Shown here: positions 21,680 through 34,272 of the stretch, piece by piece
Numbering within the stretch: position 1 is the first letter of the stretch
How the letters are laid out: every line of letters starts with the position of its first letter
Assembly: GCA_047967505.1 (NCBI GenBank)
Contig: CM106539.1
Source of the DNA: Dipteris shenzhenensis
Lineage: Eukaryota; Polypodiophyta; Polypodiopsida; Gleicheniales
DNA length: 64,000 bases
Direction: 5' to 3' (one strand)
Program-made: the position numbers and the translations under genes
The notes under the pieces: generated by a model
Seen by the model: only the letters and a program-made list of their open reading frames with translations
What the model was told of the DNA's origin: nothing
Database searches by the model: none

Positions 21680-22870
21680 AAAAAGCCATGGCCTCTAAGG
21701 CTAGATCTAGCACAGGTTTCACAATTCCTAGTTATGATGCTGCCCATGATAGCATGTTGGATTCCTCCTACAATAGGATGAAAGAGGAGATGCAGTAAGT
21801 TATTTACTATGGCATTGAAAATTTGGCTCACACCATCGTAACTGAAGAATGGAAGATTGCTAGCAAGAGGCCCTTGATCAATGTCATGGTTGTGATGTTC
21901 AAAGGCGAGGGCTTCCATCAATCAATTGATATGATCAGTGAAGCCAAGACTGAAGATTTTATTACCAAGTAGGTAAGCAGATATATGGAAGATATTGGAC
22001 GCGACAATGTCATTCAAGTGATTGCTGATAATGCTAAGAATTATCAAAAGGCTCGAAAAATAATAAATTGTAGATGTTAGCATATTTGGGCCTTGCCATG
22101 CTTATGCCACTGCCTCAACCTTGTCTTGGAGGATTGGCATGAGACCCAGTTCTTTAAAATCACAATGGATGAGGCTCGAAAAGTGGTGTTGTACTTCTTC
22201 AACCACAAGAGATTACTTGGATATTCAGGAATCACCAGCTTGCGAATAGCCCTCTAGAGCTTCTGAAGCTGAGTGAAATGTGTTTCAGCACAACAATATA
22301 ATGGTGGAGTGCATGTTGAAGCTACAACAAGGGCTTGTAACCAAAACATTGTTTAGTGTAGAGGCTATAAAGTGGATAGCAAAGCCACAATCGAGTGGTT
22401 CCCATGTAGAATTCATCGAGTTAAAGTTGTTTTGTAATAATCTTGAGTTATATTAGATCTACATTGGAGGGAATATCATACAAAGATAGTGTACAAATTA
22501 TGCAGTTGTGGCATGATCTTCTTGGACGTCTCTTTGAGGATAGGAATGAGTATGCCTCTACTATTAAGGAATTCTCTAGTTTTCAAAATAGAGAAGGGTT
22601 GTTTGCCTATCCTAGAATCAAAGAATTAGCAAAAGATACACCAACATGGAGATGGTGGGAAGATTGTGGAGTGTCCATGCCTCATTGCAATCCTTGGCCA
22701 TGAAGGTTTTGCCACAAACTTGTAGCAACTCCTGTAGTGAACAAAATTGGAGTAACTACAACTTTGTTCATTCCATCACAAGGAACCTCCTTGGAACCTC
22801 TTGACATCGGAGAGATAATAGAAACTTGTATACCTCTATGCAAATGGTAGACTGATGGATGATGTAAAAG
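21680..22870 (+). pseudogene. hAT-family transposase, DUF659 type, degraded
   Basis: Plus-frame pieces in the expected order: RPLINVMVVMFKGEGFHQSI, then DNVIQVIADNAKNYQKA and IWALPCLCHCLNLVLEDW (the DUF659/RNase H-like region, with the IFWTPCAAHCLDLMLEDI consensus clearly visible), then after frame changes the C-terminal hAT dimerisation motif, SNSCSEQNWSNYNF followed by VHSITRNLL at about 22722-22790. hAT enzymes cut and paste their element. Stops (near 21799, 21972, 22078 and 22255) and frameshifts inactivate this copy. No terminal inverted repeats were identified, so its element boundaries are unknown. Confidence 0.8.
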
Positions 22871-22879
22871 GTGATATGC

Positions 22880-24490
22880 CAAACTAGGTACACACAGGTC
22901 TTCCAGGTCCCTTGCATGATGCTCCTATATTTACACATCCTGAACCTAATTTAGCAACTTGGAAGAAGAGGTGGTGTCATGATGTGCATGTCTTCTACAT
23001 CCTTGCTTGCACACAACAAGACTACATATGGATGAGCACGTCCTTTTTTGGAATTCATCGTTGTTTTTTATAATTGTTTAATGATGCAATTAATTTAAAA
23101 TGAAAATGAGATGTTGGAATTCATCGTTCTTTTACATAATCGTTTAATGGAGCAACTCATTTAGAATACGAATGAAATGTTGTAATTCATTGTTCTTTTA
23201 TATCGTCCTCATAGCAGATCGTGCCATTGTACTTTGCAAAGATGTTATATGCAAAGTTCATGCTTGACGTGCCTGTTGACTTAGCTTCTTACCCTCGAAC
23301 ATGCACGCGATGGCCATCATAGCCAAGGACAACCATCACAACCACCATCCCAATGGTAGCATCACCACCCACAAATGTGGGAAGGTCGTCTTCAAGTGAG
23401 CAAAGTGATATCTCTCAAAGTGCATGCCAATTTGTTCCATTGCTGTGAATAATTTTTATGTCGATGATCATGTACTCATTAGAATTGTTTTGCATCGTGT
23501 TACTTTTTGTGACTTCTAGTGAACTCTTTATGAACGTGCATGAAGGTGCAAAGGGGATGGTGTAGAGGGTGTGATGGTGAATAGGACCCAAATCAAGCAA
23601 GGAAAGATTCGGCAAGGGAAGATCCCACTTTTCCTAGCATCATAGTTTGGGGTGCCATGTTTGAATACCGACAGGTAGTGAGTGAGAACGAATGGCTCCT
23701 AGATGAAATGAATCACTTGAATGTATTGCTCCAACAATTTGGACATAGGCTAGACATCAAAAATGCCTATGAGGATCAATGCCGAATTGCAGCTTCATAT
23801 TGTCAACAAGCATGAGAGCACAAGCTGCACTTCAATATATTGAAGAAGGAGGCCATGTTCGTAATTTGGATCCAAATCAGCTATCGAAAAACCCTCTACC
23901 ATTTTGGTGCCTATTACTTTTGTGGATTATGGATCTTTATGTCCTATATGCTAAGATTGTTTTGATACGGTGACCGGTTATTATGCTCTCCCATGTCATC
24001 ATTGGTTTCACCTAGCTTGGCTTGCAAAACACTTTAAAGTTTAGGTGCGCATGTCCAACCTATAATGCTCCTGAGTCCTAACAATTGTATGAAGCACTAG
24101 GCATTGGAGCAACATTTTCATTTAATCAAAGTTAAATATGATGTTGCACTTTGGACATATATTGTAATGACATATATCAATTTTGTTAATGGATTTTGGA
24201 GATGTTATGAGAAATTATAAAAAATTCCCATGTTGTATTGTGTATTTGCAAATTTCCAACTTGTTTGTGTTATTTTTCTAGAATTGAGTTTTGAGTGTTG
24301 TATTTAAAATGTTACATGTCCTAGGAACATTTGTACAATTCAAAGACATTAGAAATTTAACAATCAAAATTGAGGTCATATGGTTCAAGCTAAAAAAAGA
24401 TGTAGCCTATCTTCGCAGGCACATCTTCATTTCCTCAATGGGTCGTATTGCCACATCCTCATTTACATTGTAACTATGCAATTTTGTCAA
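22880..24490. other. Unassigned sequence, no supported gene
   Basis: Two adjacent echoes of GGAATTCATCGTT…TTTAATGnnGCAA lie at 23050-23200. A fragment around 23650-23800 reads without stops for about 50 codons (ending near CQQA) but I recognise no domain. The rest is A/T-rich with frequent stops in all frames. Confidence 0.4.
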
Positions 24491-24499
24491 AATTGCTTC

Positions 24500-25560
24500 C
24501 ATGGTAGCTCACTCCTTTGGAGCAGTCCTGCATAGCAAGTTCCCACAATCAACCAAGAGTTTGATTGCAATGTCTCCCTTCACCGCCCTCTCACCAAATA
24601 GAGCTCCTACAACATCCATGAAAAAGTTGTCAATTTCTCTAAATAGCCAACCAAGTGCAAAGAAATTTGACTCTGGTCCCCATACGCCCTTGAGATTTGG
24701 ATGTGTATTCGGACTGGCATACAATTCTGGCACAAACCATGGAAATGCCTTTGGAGGAGTGGGTCTTGCAAATGCTTTCTTCTAAATGAGTGGAGGCTTC
24801 TTCGCTAATCAATAATCCCTACTCACATAGACTTGTTATCCCTTGTGAAATCCAACATATAGTTGGTTGCTTGTAGATTGGTATGAGCATATCTATGTTC
24901 ATGGACTACTCTCAAAGCACTGGCAATAGCATCAGCAACAATAGACAAAGCATGCTGACAGGATAACCTTTCTCGCAACTTGGTGAGTGGAGAGTTCGAG
25001 TCAAAGCGAGGTTCTTCTCTTGGATATGTGGCCTCAACCCATCTCACATATGTTCCATACTACTATGGGAGACATATCAACAGATTGTGCACAATTACTC
25101 CATTGAAAAACAAAGTGACAACCCAAATCTCTTGGGTGTGTGAGCACTCTAATACCTAACAAATAGTTCTATGGATCACTGTCATCGCTAGCTCATTCTT
25201 TAGTGTTGTATGAGTGCGGGCATCGTCTCTATTACTCCTCTTGCCATCATTCCATTATGTTGGTTTAAGTCCTAGGATACCACAAGCTGTATCTGAAAAA
25301 CCTTTGCTTCTCCTCCCTTGCCCACTGGTTCTTAGTGCTTGCAATGGAAAGTGCATTGTATGAGAGCACATGTTGGCAAATGATGTAAATAGTTGTATAA
25401 ATGCTCTCCCTTTAGCTTGGGCTAGATCGATGTTTGCATCTAGACCACTAGCCATCTTGGTCATATGGACTAGGGAAATAGCTATTGCCTTTCTTACAAC
25501 CCCTTTCTCCTTTATGATGTTTCTTTGAGTAGAAACTTGGAATGTCTTCCATTCAATCAT
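24500..25560 (-). pseudogene. Unidentified minus-strand relic with a kinase-like catalytic-loop motif
   Basis: Two open pieces on the minus strand, 25560-25255 and 25047-24823, lie in order. The second contains HALSIVADAIASALRVVHEH followed by YAHTNLQATNYMLDF, which resembles the protein-kinase segment that ends in the catalytic loop (H-x-N/D-L…N-x-M-L-D-F), but with Asn where active kinases have Asp. The first piece (KGVVRKAIAISLVHMTKMAS) is unrecognised. No other kinase motifs could be placed, so the assignment is a suggestion only. A transposon-encoded protein is equally possible. Confidence 0.3.
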
Positions 25561-25569
25561 CTAGAGTAC

Positions 25570-27025
25570 AAGCTTCTCCCCTCTATTGACAAGCCATGCA
25601 ACATTGTTTGTCTTCGCATATATTTCCTACTAACCTGTAGGGTCTCCCAATACTTGAGGGAAAAAATTGCACAACTATCACTTTAACATGTGACCTTAAC
25701 ATTTGGCATCCTTGCTAGTTCATGTAGAGATGGTCAAATATTCAGGTTTGCATTTGATCTCATAATATTTTGATGTAGCAATGGCCATAGTTTCTTCATC
25801 ACTCAATCCTTCTAAGTGAATTATTATTAACTGATGCACAAGCATCTAAACCTCAAACTTCAACTAGACTGCCTCATTCTCTTGTTTGCCATGATGGATG
25901 GCTGTGTAGTGATCTAATGAATGCAAGAATCATTTTGTAAGTGCTAAAACTATTTTAAAAAAAAGAACACATGAATTACACATATAAAGCTAATGTAAAT
26001 TAAGCCACTCACAACTGATATGCAACACAATTGACTGTCATGATGCAAAATCATACTTTCATAGAAGTTCCACACCATAGAATAGTAAAATAGTAAATAC
26101 ACTTTTCTTTCTAAAACAATGGAGTATTATGTCAAGTATTACGCAGCCCACTACATAATCCACTATCATTATGCAAAGTGTTTATTTAAATGTATTAGAA
26201 ATCTTTGTAAAGTCACTATCTAGTATCAAATGAACAAGTGGTAGAGGCTAGAAAGGAAACATATAATAGCATTACATAACCAAGATGATCTAGATTAGCT
26301 TTGCCAATCACACATCTAGTTGAGAAAGGTTGTTATTGGGATGAACCGATCGGCAAAAGCGGGCCATCATCCAGATAAAACCCAGCTCTATTAAATAAAA
26401 ATGGCATATAAGTAGATCGAAGAGGGGGGAATGAACTAGAAAATGCGAGCCATCACTTGGCTACAAACTTTATTATGCAAGAACACGTCAGTTTTGCAAG
26501 GTGATTTTGACTTGCCAAAGTGGATCATCTCTTGGCCTGACTGACACACAAACATGCATCTCTCTCTCTCTCTCTCTCTCTCTTTCTATGTGTGTGTCTC
26601 TCTCTCTCTCTTCCTACTAAGGTGGTCACCTGTCCTGATTGATAGACACTAAAAGAGCACCAAAAGCAGAAAACTCACCAAAAGAAGAAGAAAATGAAAA
26701 GCTTGACTTTCCAAAAATGACAGCTCAAAATGTGTTTTTGCAAAGAATGCGGGAGGCGGCCTTTTTATAACCTATTACAAAACTACCACATGGTACCTTG
26801 AGCTATCATAGTGGTAGCTCAAAAGCCTTGATTTGTTGCCCTAAAATATCTGATGGTCTTGATAGTGATGCATGGCACCCTAAGATATACCACATGGTAT
26901 AGTGATACCGTACAGTGTGTTGGATATCACATGGTATAAGCCTATACTGCGCAGTAAGTCAAGGGAAATACCATGCAATATTCAGGCATATTTTTGGGGA
27001 GTGGTGGGAGAGAAGAGATGCATCA
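25570..27025. other. Noncoding region with a TC microsatellite
   Basis: No open frame worth reporting. (TC)n runs at 26561-26583 and 26598-26611 surround TATGTGTGTG. From 26775 to 26960 short words such as ACCACATGGTA and ATCACATGGTATA recur. Nothing else is seen. Confidence 0.5.
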
Positions 27026-27386
27026 TGACAAGAGTTGAGAACGTAAGAAGAATTTAAAATTATTTTCTATTGATTGTGAGAGAGAAGCCTCTCATTTATA
27101 CAGTGGGACAGAGGGTGTCCTAGATCATAGGCACCTCTCCTACATCAAAGGCAATCAGCCCTACATCATAGAGAATTCGTAAATCATTAGCACCTCTTTA
27201 AAATGGAGCTTCTACTGCATCATCACTTGTTTCATGGTCCTAGACTATACTAAAGAATGCTTTAGTAGTACTAAGTGTACTTTAGTACCAAGTGTGCTTC
27301 ACTACACACACGCACACACAGGTGATTGTGCTACTAAATGCATGCATGCACTTTAGAGCAAGCCCTTGATCAAAAATATCCCAACA
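27026..27386 (-). repeat. TR-GAG-3 3' LTR, tentative
   Basis: On the minus strand the LTR would start TGTTGGGATATTTT at 27386, like the TR-GAG-1 LTR, preceded by a purine-rich tract (the complement of CCCCCCCCTCAAGGG). The far end is a guess at TGACAAGAGTTG near 27026. The body diverges from the 289-bp LTRs, so this is a distinct subfamily. No partner LTR was found upstream of its gag. Confidence 0.45.
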
Positions 27387-27780
27387 TACCCCCCCCTCAA
27401 GGGTTTGCCTCATGCTATGTAAAGGATACATCTAGTCACATAGTTTCACAAGTCATCTCATGGTGATCAAGGATAAATCTATGTACTCAAATTGATCAGC
27501 ATAAGTCATTTACAAGGTTATAATTCTCAAATTATAGCTTATTAAAAACTTATACATTAATTTTAAGTATATTTAAACCCATTGAATATTTGAAAATGGT
27601 AGCATGGGCTAATATTTTTAGCTCTACCTTGGGAAAGACTTGCCCAATGATCTACACTTCCATGACAGAAGACAATGTGTGTTTAATTTACATGCCACTC
27701 TATATACATGCTTTTCCTAGTCCAATTCTTTAAAAAAGGTGTCTTGTGCTTTTCCCGCACTCTCTAAAAGTTACCGTGGA

Positions 27781-27826
27781 AAGGAGGAGGAGGAGGAGGA
27801 GGAGGAGGAGGAGGAGGAGGAGGAGA
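27781..27826 (+). repeat. (GAG)n microsatellite
   Basis: About 15 GAG/GGA triplets. Part of an open frame encoding poly-Glu that is not otherwise gene-like. Confidence 0.9.
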
Positions 27827-28199
27827 GCGATGGAGGAGAAATAGGAAGGAGGTTGGAGGATGTGGAGGAGGACAACCAGAAACCAAGCGTTCCATCCCAG
27901 GTGCACTTCACTCCATGCTCTGAGCTTCACATTTACTTTCATCTTGAACCAGTCGAACCATTGGCATAGCATGACACCCAAACCTAGAGGAGCTTTGAGA
28001 TATTTGACTGTCTCACCACGTTGGATGATCTTCACACCCAAGTCCTTTAGCTACATCGGAGGGGGATCCAGACTAGTTCTAAGAGGAACATTTTGGCCTA
28101 GCTACACTTCGACCCAGATGCCTTGCAAAATACGGCGATCGAGTTGGATTTCAAATATGAATTTCACATTTCTTGCAAGTCCAGCAATGTGCAGTGATC

Positions 28200-29060
28200 A
28201 CGTGACAATAGGGTAGTGGCATTCCAGTGATCATATTGGCACTAGGAGAGTGGCACATGTGCTAATCTACATGTAAGTTTAGGATCCATAGTGCTACTTT
28301 CCATGTTCCAGCTTGAGATTGGCACCACTGCCATTCTACACTGGTGGCAATCTCCACAAATTCACATGTAGATTGGCACTTATGCCATATGATCACTACA
28401 TGGGAGAGTCATAAGAAATCCAAGGCCACAATCTCCATAAGCTCACATGGACATTGACACAATGTTGGAGAATGGCATACTAAAAGTTGCACTTCTTCAC
28501 ATAATCTACCCTATACATTGATTAGATGGGGCTAGAAGAATGGTGTTTTAGAGAATGGCACCACTGCCATTCTCCACCGGTGGAACATAGAAGAATGCAC
28601 ATGTGAGTTTGTGCTACACTTGATGTTTCTTCAAAATCGCTTGCATGTGTATTTTATCTTGAAAATGGATGAACTTTAAATGATTCACAGTGACATCTTG
28701 ATCAATACATAGGGCAGAATATGCCAATCTCATGCAGGGACCTAGAAAATGATACTAAGAATCCTAAACTCACATGTGCATTGGCACTTATGCCATTACC
28801 CTACTGCAAATAAAATCAATGGAATGCCAATCTACATGTTGAGTTTGTGCAGATTGCCACTAGTGGAGAATGACAGTGATGCCAATATCATGTAGGGATC
28901 TACATAATGGCATTGAGATCCCCAAACTCACATGTGAATTGGAGCCTCGAACCATTCTCCTATGATCACTGGAATACCCCTTCTAGAATATTAGGGTAAA
29001 CATTTGTCCTAGTGGAGAATGGCAGCGGTGCCAATCTCTTATTATGCCCTAGAAAATGGC
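28200..29060. repeat. Block of interleaved direct and inverted subrepeats
   Basis: Motifs of the type TGGAGAATGGCA, GCCATTCTCCAC, AACTCACATGTG and ATTGGCACTTATGCCAT recur in both orientations at about 28220, 28330, 28440, 28560, 28780, 28840, 28930 and 29020. Many pair locally as palindromes, for example CCACCGGTGG. The block has no open frame and lies inside TR-GAG-3. Confidence 0.65.
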
Positions 29061-29639
29061 ATTGATAAGCCTTCATAAATTTTTGATGAAGACTCATGCA
29101 ACTCATCATGTCTTTATGAATCCTCCTCAATGCAAAACTTTCAGAAAATAGAGATTCAAGCTAGTAACCCTTCCAAACCCAATGGCATAGATGATTTTGG
29201 AAAACATCAGGTTCAAGTATTGATTCTAGCACATAATTCAGCTTATTGTTTGACTTCTCGAGATGCTTGTCAATTCTAGGGAGTGTTCCATACACCATGA
29301 TTCAGGGTCAAGGTTTACAAAAAATGGGATAGATCCCCCCAAATGGTTATCTCCCTTGCATGTACAAGGATTAATCTTAGGCCTTTGTGTGGACCTAGTT
29401 TCTCATGTCTGCAAGAGGTATCATGGAGGAAAACACATATCACATGGCCCTTATATGGTGACCAAAGGTGATTTACAAGAACTTTAAGAACTAAAAAAAG
29501 ATAGCATTCCTTTTGGAGTGGTACTCCAGGTAGAGAACCTCAAAATTGACTACATGACCAAGTGATGACAAAAGTTCAAAGATGTTGGACTTTAGAAGGT
29601 CCAATCTTTATCTTCCTATACCACAAAAATTTGTTTCTT

Positions 29640-30423
29640 CACTTGTTGCTGATGTTACCACAAAATTTGTTACATCATTGTTGCTGATTGGAGTTCTTTC
29701 TTCAACCATATTTGCCTTGACTTTCTTCTTCTCATTGCAAAACTTCTCAAAGTGATTATTTCCCCACAATAAGTACAAGGATTGATCCTATAGCAATCTT
29801 TGTCAATATGATTAGTCTTTCCACAATGTTTGCATGCTTCTCTCTTCTTCTCGTAGAGCACTAATGATGCTCTCTAGTGTTGGTAGGGAAAGATTCTTCA
29901 AAGTAGTCACAACATAGTCAAAATCCTGAGGCATACTCTTCAAGAGCACAGCCATTGCATCATCTTCAATGATTGGAGAGTTGATTGAGGCTAATTGTGT
30001 CATAAGACTCCTCATAGTGCTGACATGAGCTGCAACAAAGTCTCCATCCATCTTAAGCTCAAAGAACTTAATCTTCAAAGTCACTTTAGAGTTATGAGAG
30101 CTAGCACAAAATAGTACATCTAACTTTTGCCAAGCCTCAGAAGGAGATTCCAAATTCGAAATATGATGCACATAAGCATCTCCCAAACCTAATACAATAA
30201 TTGCATAGGTGTTTTCTATCCTTTTAGCATTTGTTGGTGTTGTTGAAGTAGAGTCACTTGACTTCCCCTTTCCCTTGGTTGTGGTGGATTTACCCTCTTG
30301 TGATGACTGATTCCCTGGCTTGACTAAATCCCACAAATTCTCCTTAATAAGCACAAATTTAATTGTCATTTGCTAAGTATGGAAGCCTTGGCCATTGAAT
30401 TTGTCTATTTTAAAGGTAGTCAT
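29640..30423 (-). pseudogene. TR-GAG-3 gag, degraded
   Basis: Starts at ATG 30423 (MTTFKIDKFNGQGFHT), hits TAG at the Trp position conserved in the other two copies, then runs open from 30369 to 29812 with SPSEAWQKLD and MRSLMTQLASINSP. After a frame change the first knuckle, CKHCGKTNHIDKDC, is visible and the second is frameshifted. The Ser/Thr/Lys linker after LVKP differs from the other copies, marking a separate lineage. The gene is inactive. Confidence 0.8.
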
Positions 30424-30429
30424 GAGAAG

Positions 30430-31795
30430 GTCTTACCTTTATGATTAGGCAATGTCTGCTCTCTTAAAAATGGCTATAAATCTCAACCATACAAGTGAAT
30501 ATTGCAAGCAATGAAATCAGAGAATCCTAGACTTTTTGCATCAGAATAATAATATGACTTTCCTTCACAAGCTTTGTCACTTTTCTATTGACATATCTAG
30601 GTGCTTCTCTTTTTGGCTTTTTCTTTCACATATGAAGCATTAGAAGAGCAATAAGAGCTAGGCATTTTGAATAAGAATACTAATTAAAATTTTCCTGAGA
30701 GTAAATCATCCTCAACACTCTTTCAACCTTGCATCAAGCATCCAATCACCAAAACTGTAGTGTAACTAGATTTGCGATAGGCAACCTTTCCGTTGTGGTG
30801 CATGTAAGTAGTAACTTAAAATTGAAGTTGAATCCTTAGTAATTTATCAAAATTTTAAGGAAAAAAGCAAATGACTAAAATAGTGGACATGAGACACAAC
30901 ATAGGGTCCATTAGGACCTGATCCACCCTGCAAATGTCAGGGGTGATGATTTATTATTGATTGTGTGATGTCCATATTTTGAAAGCTGAAGTCCAAACAA
31001 TACATGAATAAGGCGATACAATAACTGATCCTCATTGCAATTTATGCAATGTCACATGGACTACAACCATATGAGTAAAGCTGTAGTCATCCTTCAATCT
31101 TGCATTTATCTTGGATTTCCTTGCTCCCTCGCATTGATAACATGCATTAAACAAGAAGAATGTTGTAAGAATTCAGATTGAAAATAAGAAATTTTGAATG
31201 GACAAGTAATCAAAAATATTTATATGATAATATATAATATGTAATTATTATAACCACACAGTGTGGGTGGGGAGGCAGTGTGCTTCCTTCCCCAAAGAGT
31301 TATATAATCCGAGGGAATAGGCCCTTCCTTGGGTGTCAAGATAATGCCGACAATATAAACGTCGAGAATATTAGTGGCGAGGATATGTCTCGCGAATGGA
31401 TAACAAAATTCAAATTCTCGTCGCCTTTTGGCAATTTCTTTGATCTTAGAGAAAATATCCTGAATACTTGCCAATGTGAGCCTGAGGGGGATGATTCCAA
31501 CATTCTTGGATTGTAGACTTTGGACAACACAAAAAAACAACTATCATTAGAGGAAGTTCGAAGTAGAGCACATAATCTTCTCTCTCCACTTAGCCAACGT
31601 TCTGTGCCTCTCCAACCTCAACAAAATGGTAGTTTGAATACTGTAGTAAGTTGAGCTTTTAGGCTTGTGAGAGTAGAGTATAAGGTCATTGTGAGGCTAT
31701 CCAAATATTCACATGCCAAGTCTATGCCACACTAGCCTTCATCTCTTCAAGGCCCTTGCTACGCTTATGTGCTAGCACCTGCTTAAACACAAATC
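30430..31795. other. Unassigned sequence
   Basis: The start (to about 30800) may be leader of TR-GAG-3 but shows no PBS or LTR. Overlapping open frames on both strands at 31220-31540 encode no recognised domain. Nothing else is supported. Confidence 0.4.
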
Positions 31796-31804
31796 TTTCT
31801 TGGC

Positions 31805-31953
31805 TCTTGAGTCAGACCATAGAGCAATGCCTATAGGCATAATTGTTAGAAACATGGTGTGTGTGTGTGTGTGTGCATGCATGGTGTGTGTGTGTGTGTG
31901 TTTGTGTGTGTGTATTCATGTGCATGCATGCATGTGTCTGTGTTTTATTTTAA

Positions 31954-32030
<77 letters not shown>

Positions 32031-32032
32031 GA
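31805..32032. repeat. Conserved 60-bp block followed by (GT)n and (GA)n microsatellite
   Basis: The block around GCCTATAGGCATAATTGTTA (31827-31850) is followed by GT repeats from 31856, CATGCATG interruptions, more GT repeats and finally (GA)n to 32032. The same block, also followed by GT repeats, is at 48785-48852. Confidence 0.75.
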
Positions 32033-32039
32033 TAGGGAG

Positions 32040-33325
32040 GAAGGAAATGATTCTCAAATGAAGACATAATAGAAAGGCTCATATTCATTCATCAATTGTG
32101 ACATGATAAGTGAAGTACAAGACTTATAAGCTACACACATGCATAGTAGAACCGAGATTGTAGACATGCTATTAAATGCATGTATAACCACAATTTTAGA
32201 TGCTTCTGTGACTGCACTAATAGATGTGCCTATAAATTCATTAACTCTATCATTGCTGATAGATGTGCCCACTATTTTTTGCATCTATCGAGCACGTCTA
32301 TGGGTGTATTGTGTTGTTGTGAAAGCTCCATAATATTTACGCCACATCTACTGTACCTTAGGAGCAAGCTTTATCAGCAATATTGCATGATCTATCCCTC
32401 TCTAAGGTGGTAGATGATGTTTAGTTCTACATGTCTTTGTGTTGAGTCTGTAAAGGTTCTCACCCTTGAGTTCTCTATCTAAACAAAATGTATTTGGGGT
32501 CAATGAGAGGTACTCTATCCTTGGTTGTCCCCCAAAAATCAATGTATTATCTTCTACTTTGGTTTGATGGTATTGACCACCCAGTTCAGAGTAAGGGGGA
32601 GGTGATGAGTGATGGTTTTCCCTTGACAATAGCAAGCTGACTGAGAAGTCACTATCATAGGGTGGGTGTTGGATAGTAGGACTTGCTCTTTGCAGTATTG
32701 TGGTGGAGGAGGGATCGGTCTACTCTTTGCGTGTTGGGTCTCACACTCTTCGCTCTGAATGGGGGTGTTGGAGATATCATAGAAAAAGAGTGTGTTGATG
32801 TGTTGTACTAGGAAATATAGTAGTGGGATGATGTATGAATGCAATGTGTCACCATGGGATGTATACCACAAGCATATAATAGACGTGCAACAAAGTTTAA
32901 AATTTTATTATAGGTTGATAAATGCACATCATGGCTTGCCAAATGTGCCCATGATTACTAAAGCACCTAATTTAATAAAAATATCAATGCTATGCATGTA
33001 TCACGCACCATAATATGCTTTTTGCCAAGTGCACATATACAAAAATTAAGTGAGGTGAGGAGAATGGGGTCAATGTTTGCTTGGGTGTAGTCAATCACAG
33101 AACTATTTTTGGGGCCATTTTGGGGCCATGGCATGATGCACTTCTGGGTGAATATTTGAATTTTATGCGGACCCGCACTCTCGTCGAAAATTTTTTCGAT
33201 GTCATGAACGCGCATTGGTGTAATAATGAGACGCAATCTTATCATGGTAAATAGCATAGAGCTCAACACATGGCACTATATGTAGTTACTCATGAGTACA
33301 TAGACTACTGCTCTGTGACTACATC
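32040..33325. other. Unassigned sequence
   Basis: Short overlapping frames only. AATAGATGTGCC recurs near 32219 and 32258. No domain, RNA gene or element boundary is recognised. Confidence 0.4.
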
Positions 33326-33334
33326 ACGAGTCTT

Positions 33335-33905
33335 TGCCTTGCCATGTTTACTTGCACAGCTTCGCCATCTGTCATTGTGCAACACAATCTTTTACTGCAC
33401 TGACCACCATGCTGGTTCGAGCACAACCATGTTGTCGTGACAACAACGCAAGACTTTTTCCTTGCCACCTATCATTTCACATCTTTGCCATCTATCTTTG
33501 CACAACACAATCATTTGTTGTGCTGACTAACGTGCTGGTTCAAGCAATGATGTTGGCATGGAGAGACCACCACATTGGCATGAAGACCATCGTGGCAGAT
33601 CACTGTGGCATGTCAATCTCTAACGATACCCCTCAAGGTCCATATCCACAACCAACACGCTAGATGTTGGAGCTATTTTAGTTCTAAACCAAGGAAAATA
33701 GTGTTATTTTAGAGATATTTTAGTTGTATTACTCCTTATGTAACAATTTCTCAACCACTGCACACGTTCTTGGAGCTATTTTAGTTACAAGCTAAGGAAA
33801 ATGTAAATGTTTTACAATTTAGTTTCCTTGCAACCATCATGCTGGTTATTGGAGTTATCATAGTTCTAAAGCACCACGTTGGTTATTGGAACCATTTTCA
33901 CTATA
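33335..33905 (+). repeat. Tandem duplications, about 130 bp and shorter
   Basis: 33345-33440 and 33470-33545 share TTnGCCATCTnTCnTTGnnCAACACAATC and GTGCTGGTTC. From 33667 to 33890 three echoes of TTGGAGCTATTTTAGTTnTAA…AAGGAAAAT occur. No gene is evident. Confidence 0.6.
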
Positions 33906-34056
33906 GTAAAAATGGTTTTTTCAACAATTTCTTGTGCAACGATCCCTATGGTTGCAATAAAATGTAAACGAGGGTAGAAATATGCCATTTGTTCTTCATT
34001 AGAGCCACTTTCACTACCAAAGTAAGAACCAACAATAGTTTTGGCAATAATGGTAC

Positions 34057-34226
34057 TGAGAGTGCTCTCAACGGAAGCAAGAACGGAAGAAGGAGAGAGA
34101 GAGACAGAGAGCCACACAAGTTTGGTGGGTGCAGAACCACCCTAATCTTATTTTTCATTTATTTATATATGTGTTTGAGTATTGTACATAACTGGGGTTA
34201 AGGCACAGTGACCTTTAACCCCCACA
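34057..34226 (-). repeat. Element C 3' LTR
   Basis: On the minus strand it starts TGTGGGGGTTAAAGG and ends GAGCACTCTCA. The plus-strand left flank is GGTAC. Confidence 0.9.
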
Positions 34227-34242
34227 ACCTCCCACTTAAAGG
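34227..34242 (-). other. Element C polypurine tract
   Basis: Complement of ACCTCCCACTTAAAGG, read as CCTTTAAGTGGGAGGT, abutting the 3' LTR. Confidence 0.75.
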
Positions 34243-34272
34243 ACAATGTGTCTTTAAGGGAGAACAACCAGT

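Larger units (their letters stand above)
27026..30423 (-). mobile_element. TR-GAG-3: degraded gag-only element
   Basis: Order on the minus strand: gag relic (30423-29640), 3' untranslated region (29550-29290, similar to 39960-39780 in TR-GAG-2), a foreign block (about 29260-27540), then the conserved tail (27480-27387) and an LTR. The element is therefore related to TR-GAG-1 and -2 but was interrupted by a repeat-rich insertion and has lost its 5' LTR in what I can see. Confidence 0.6.
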
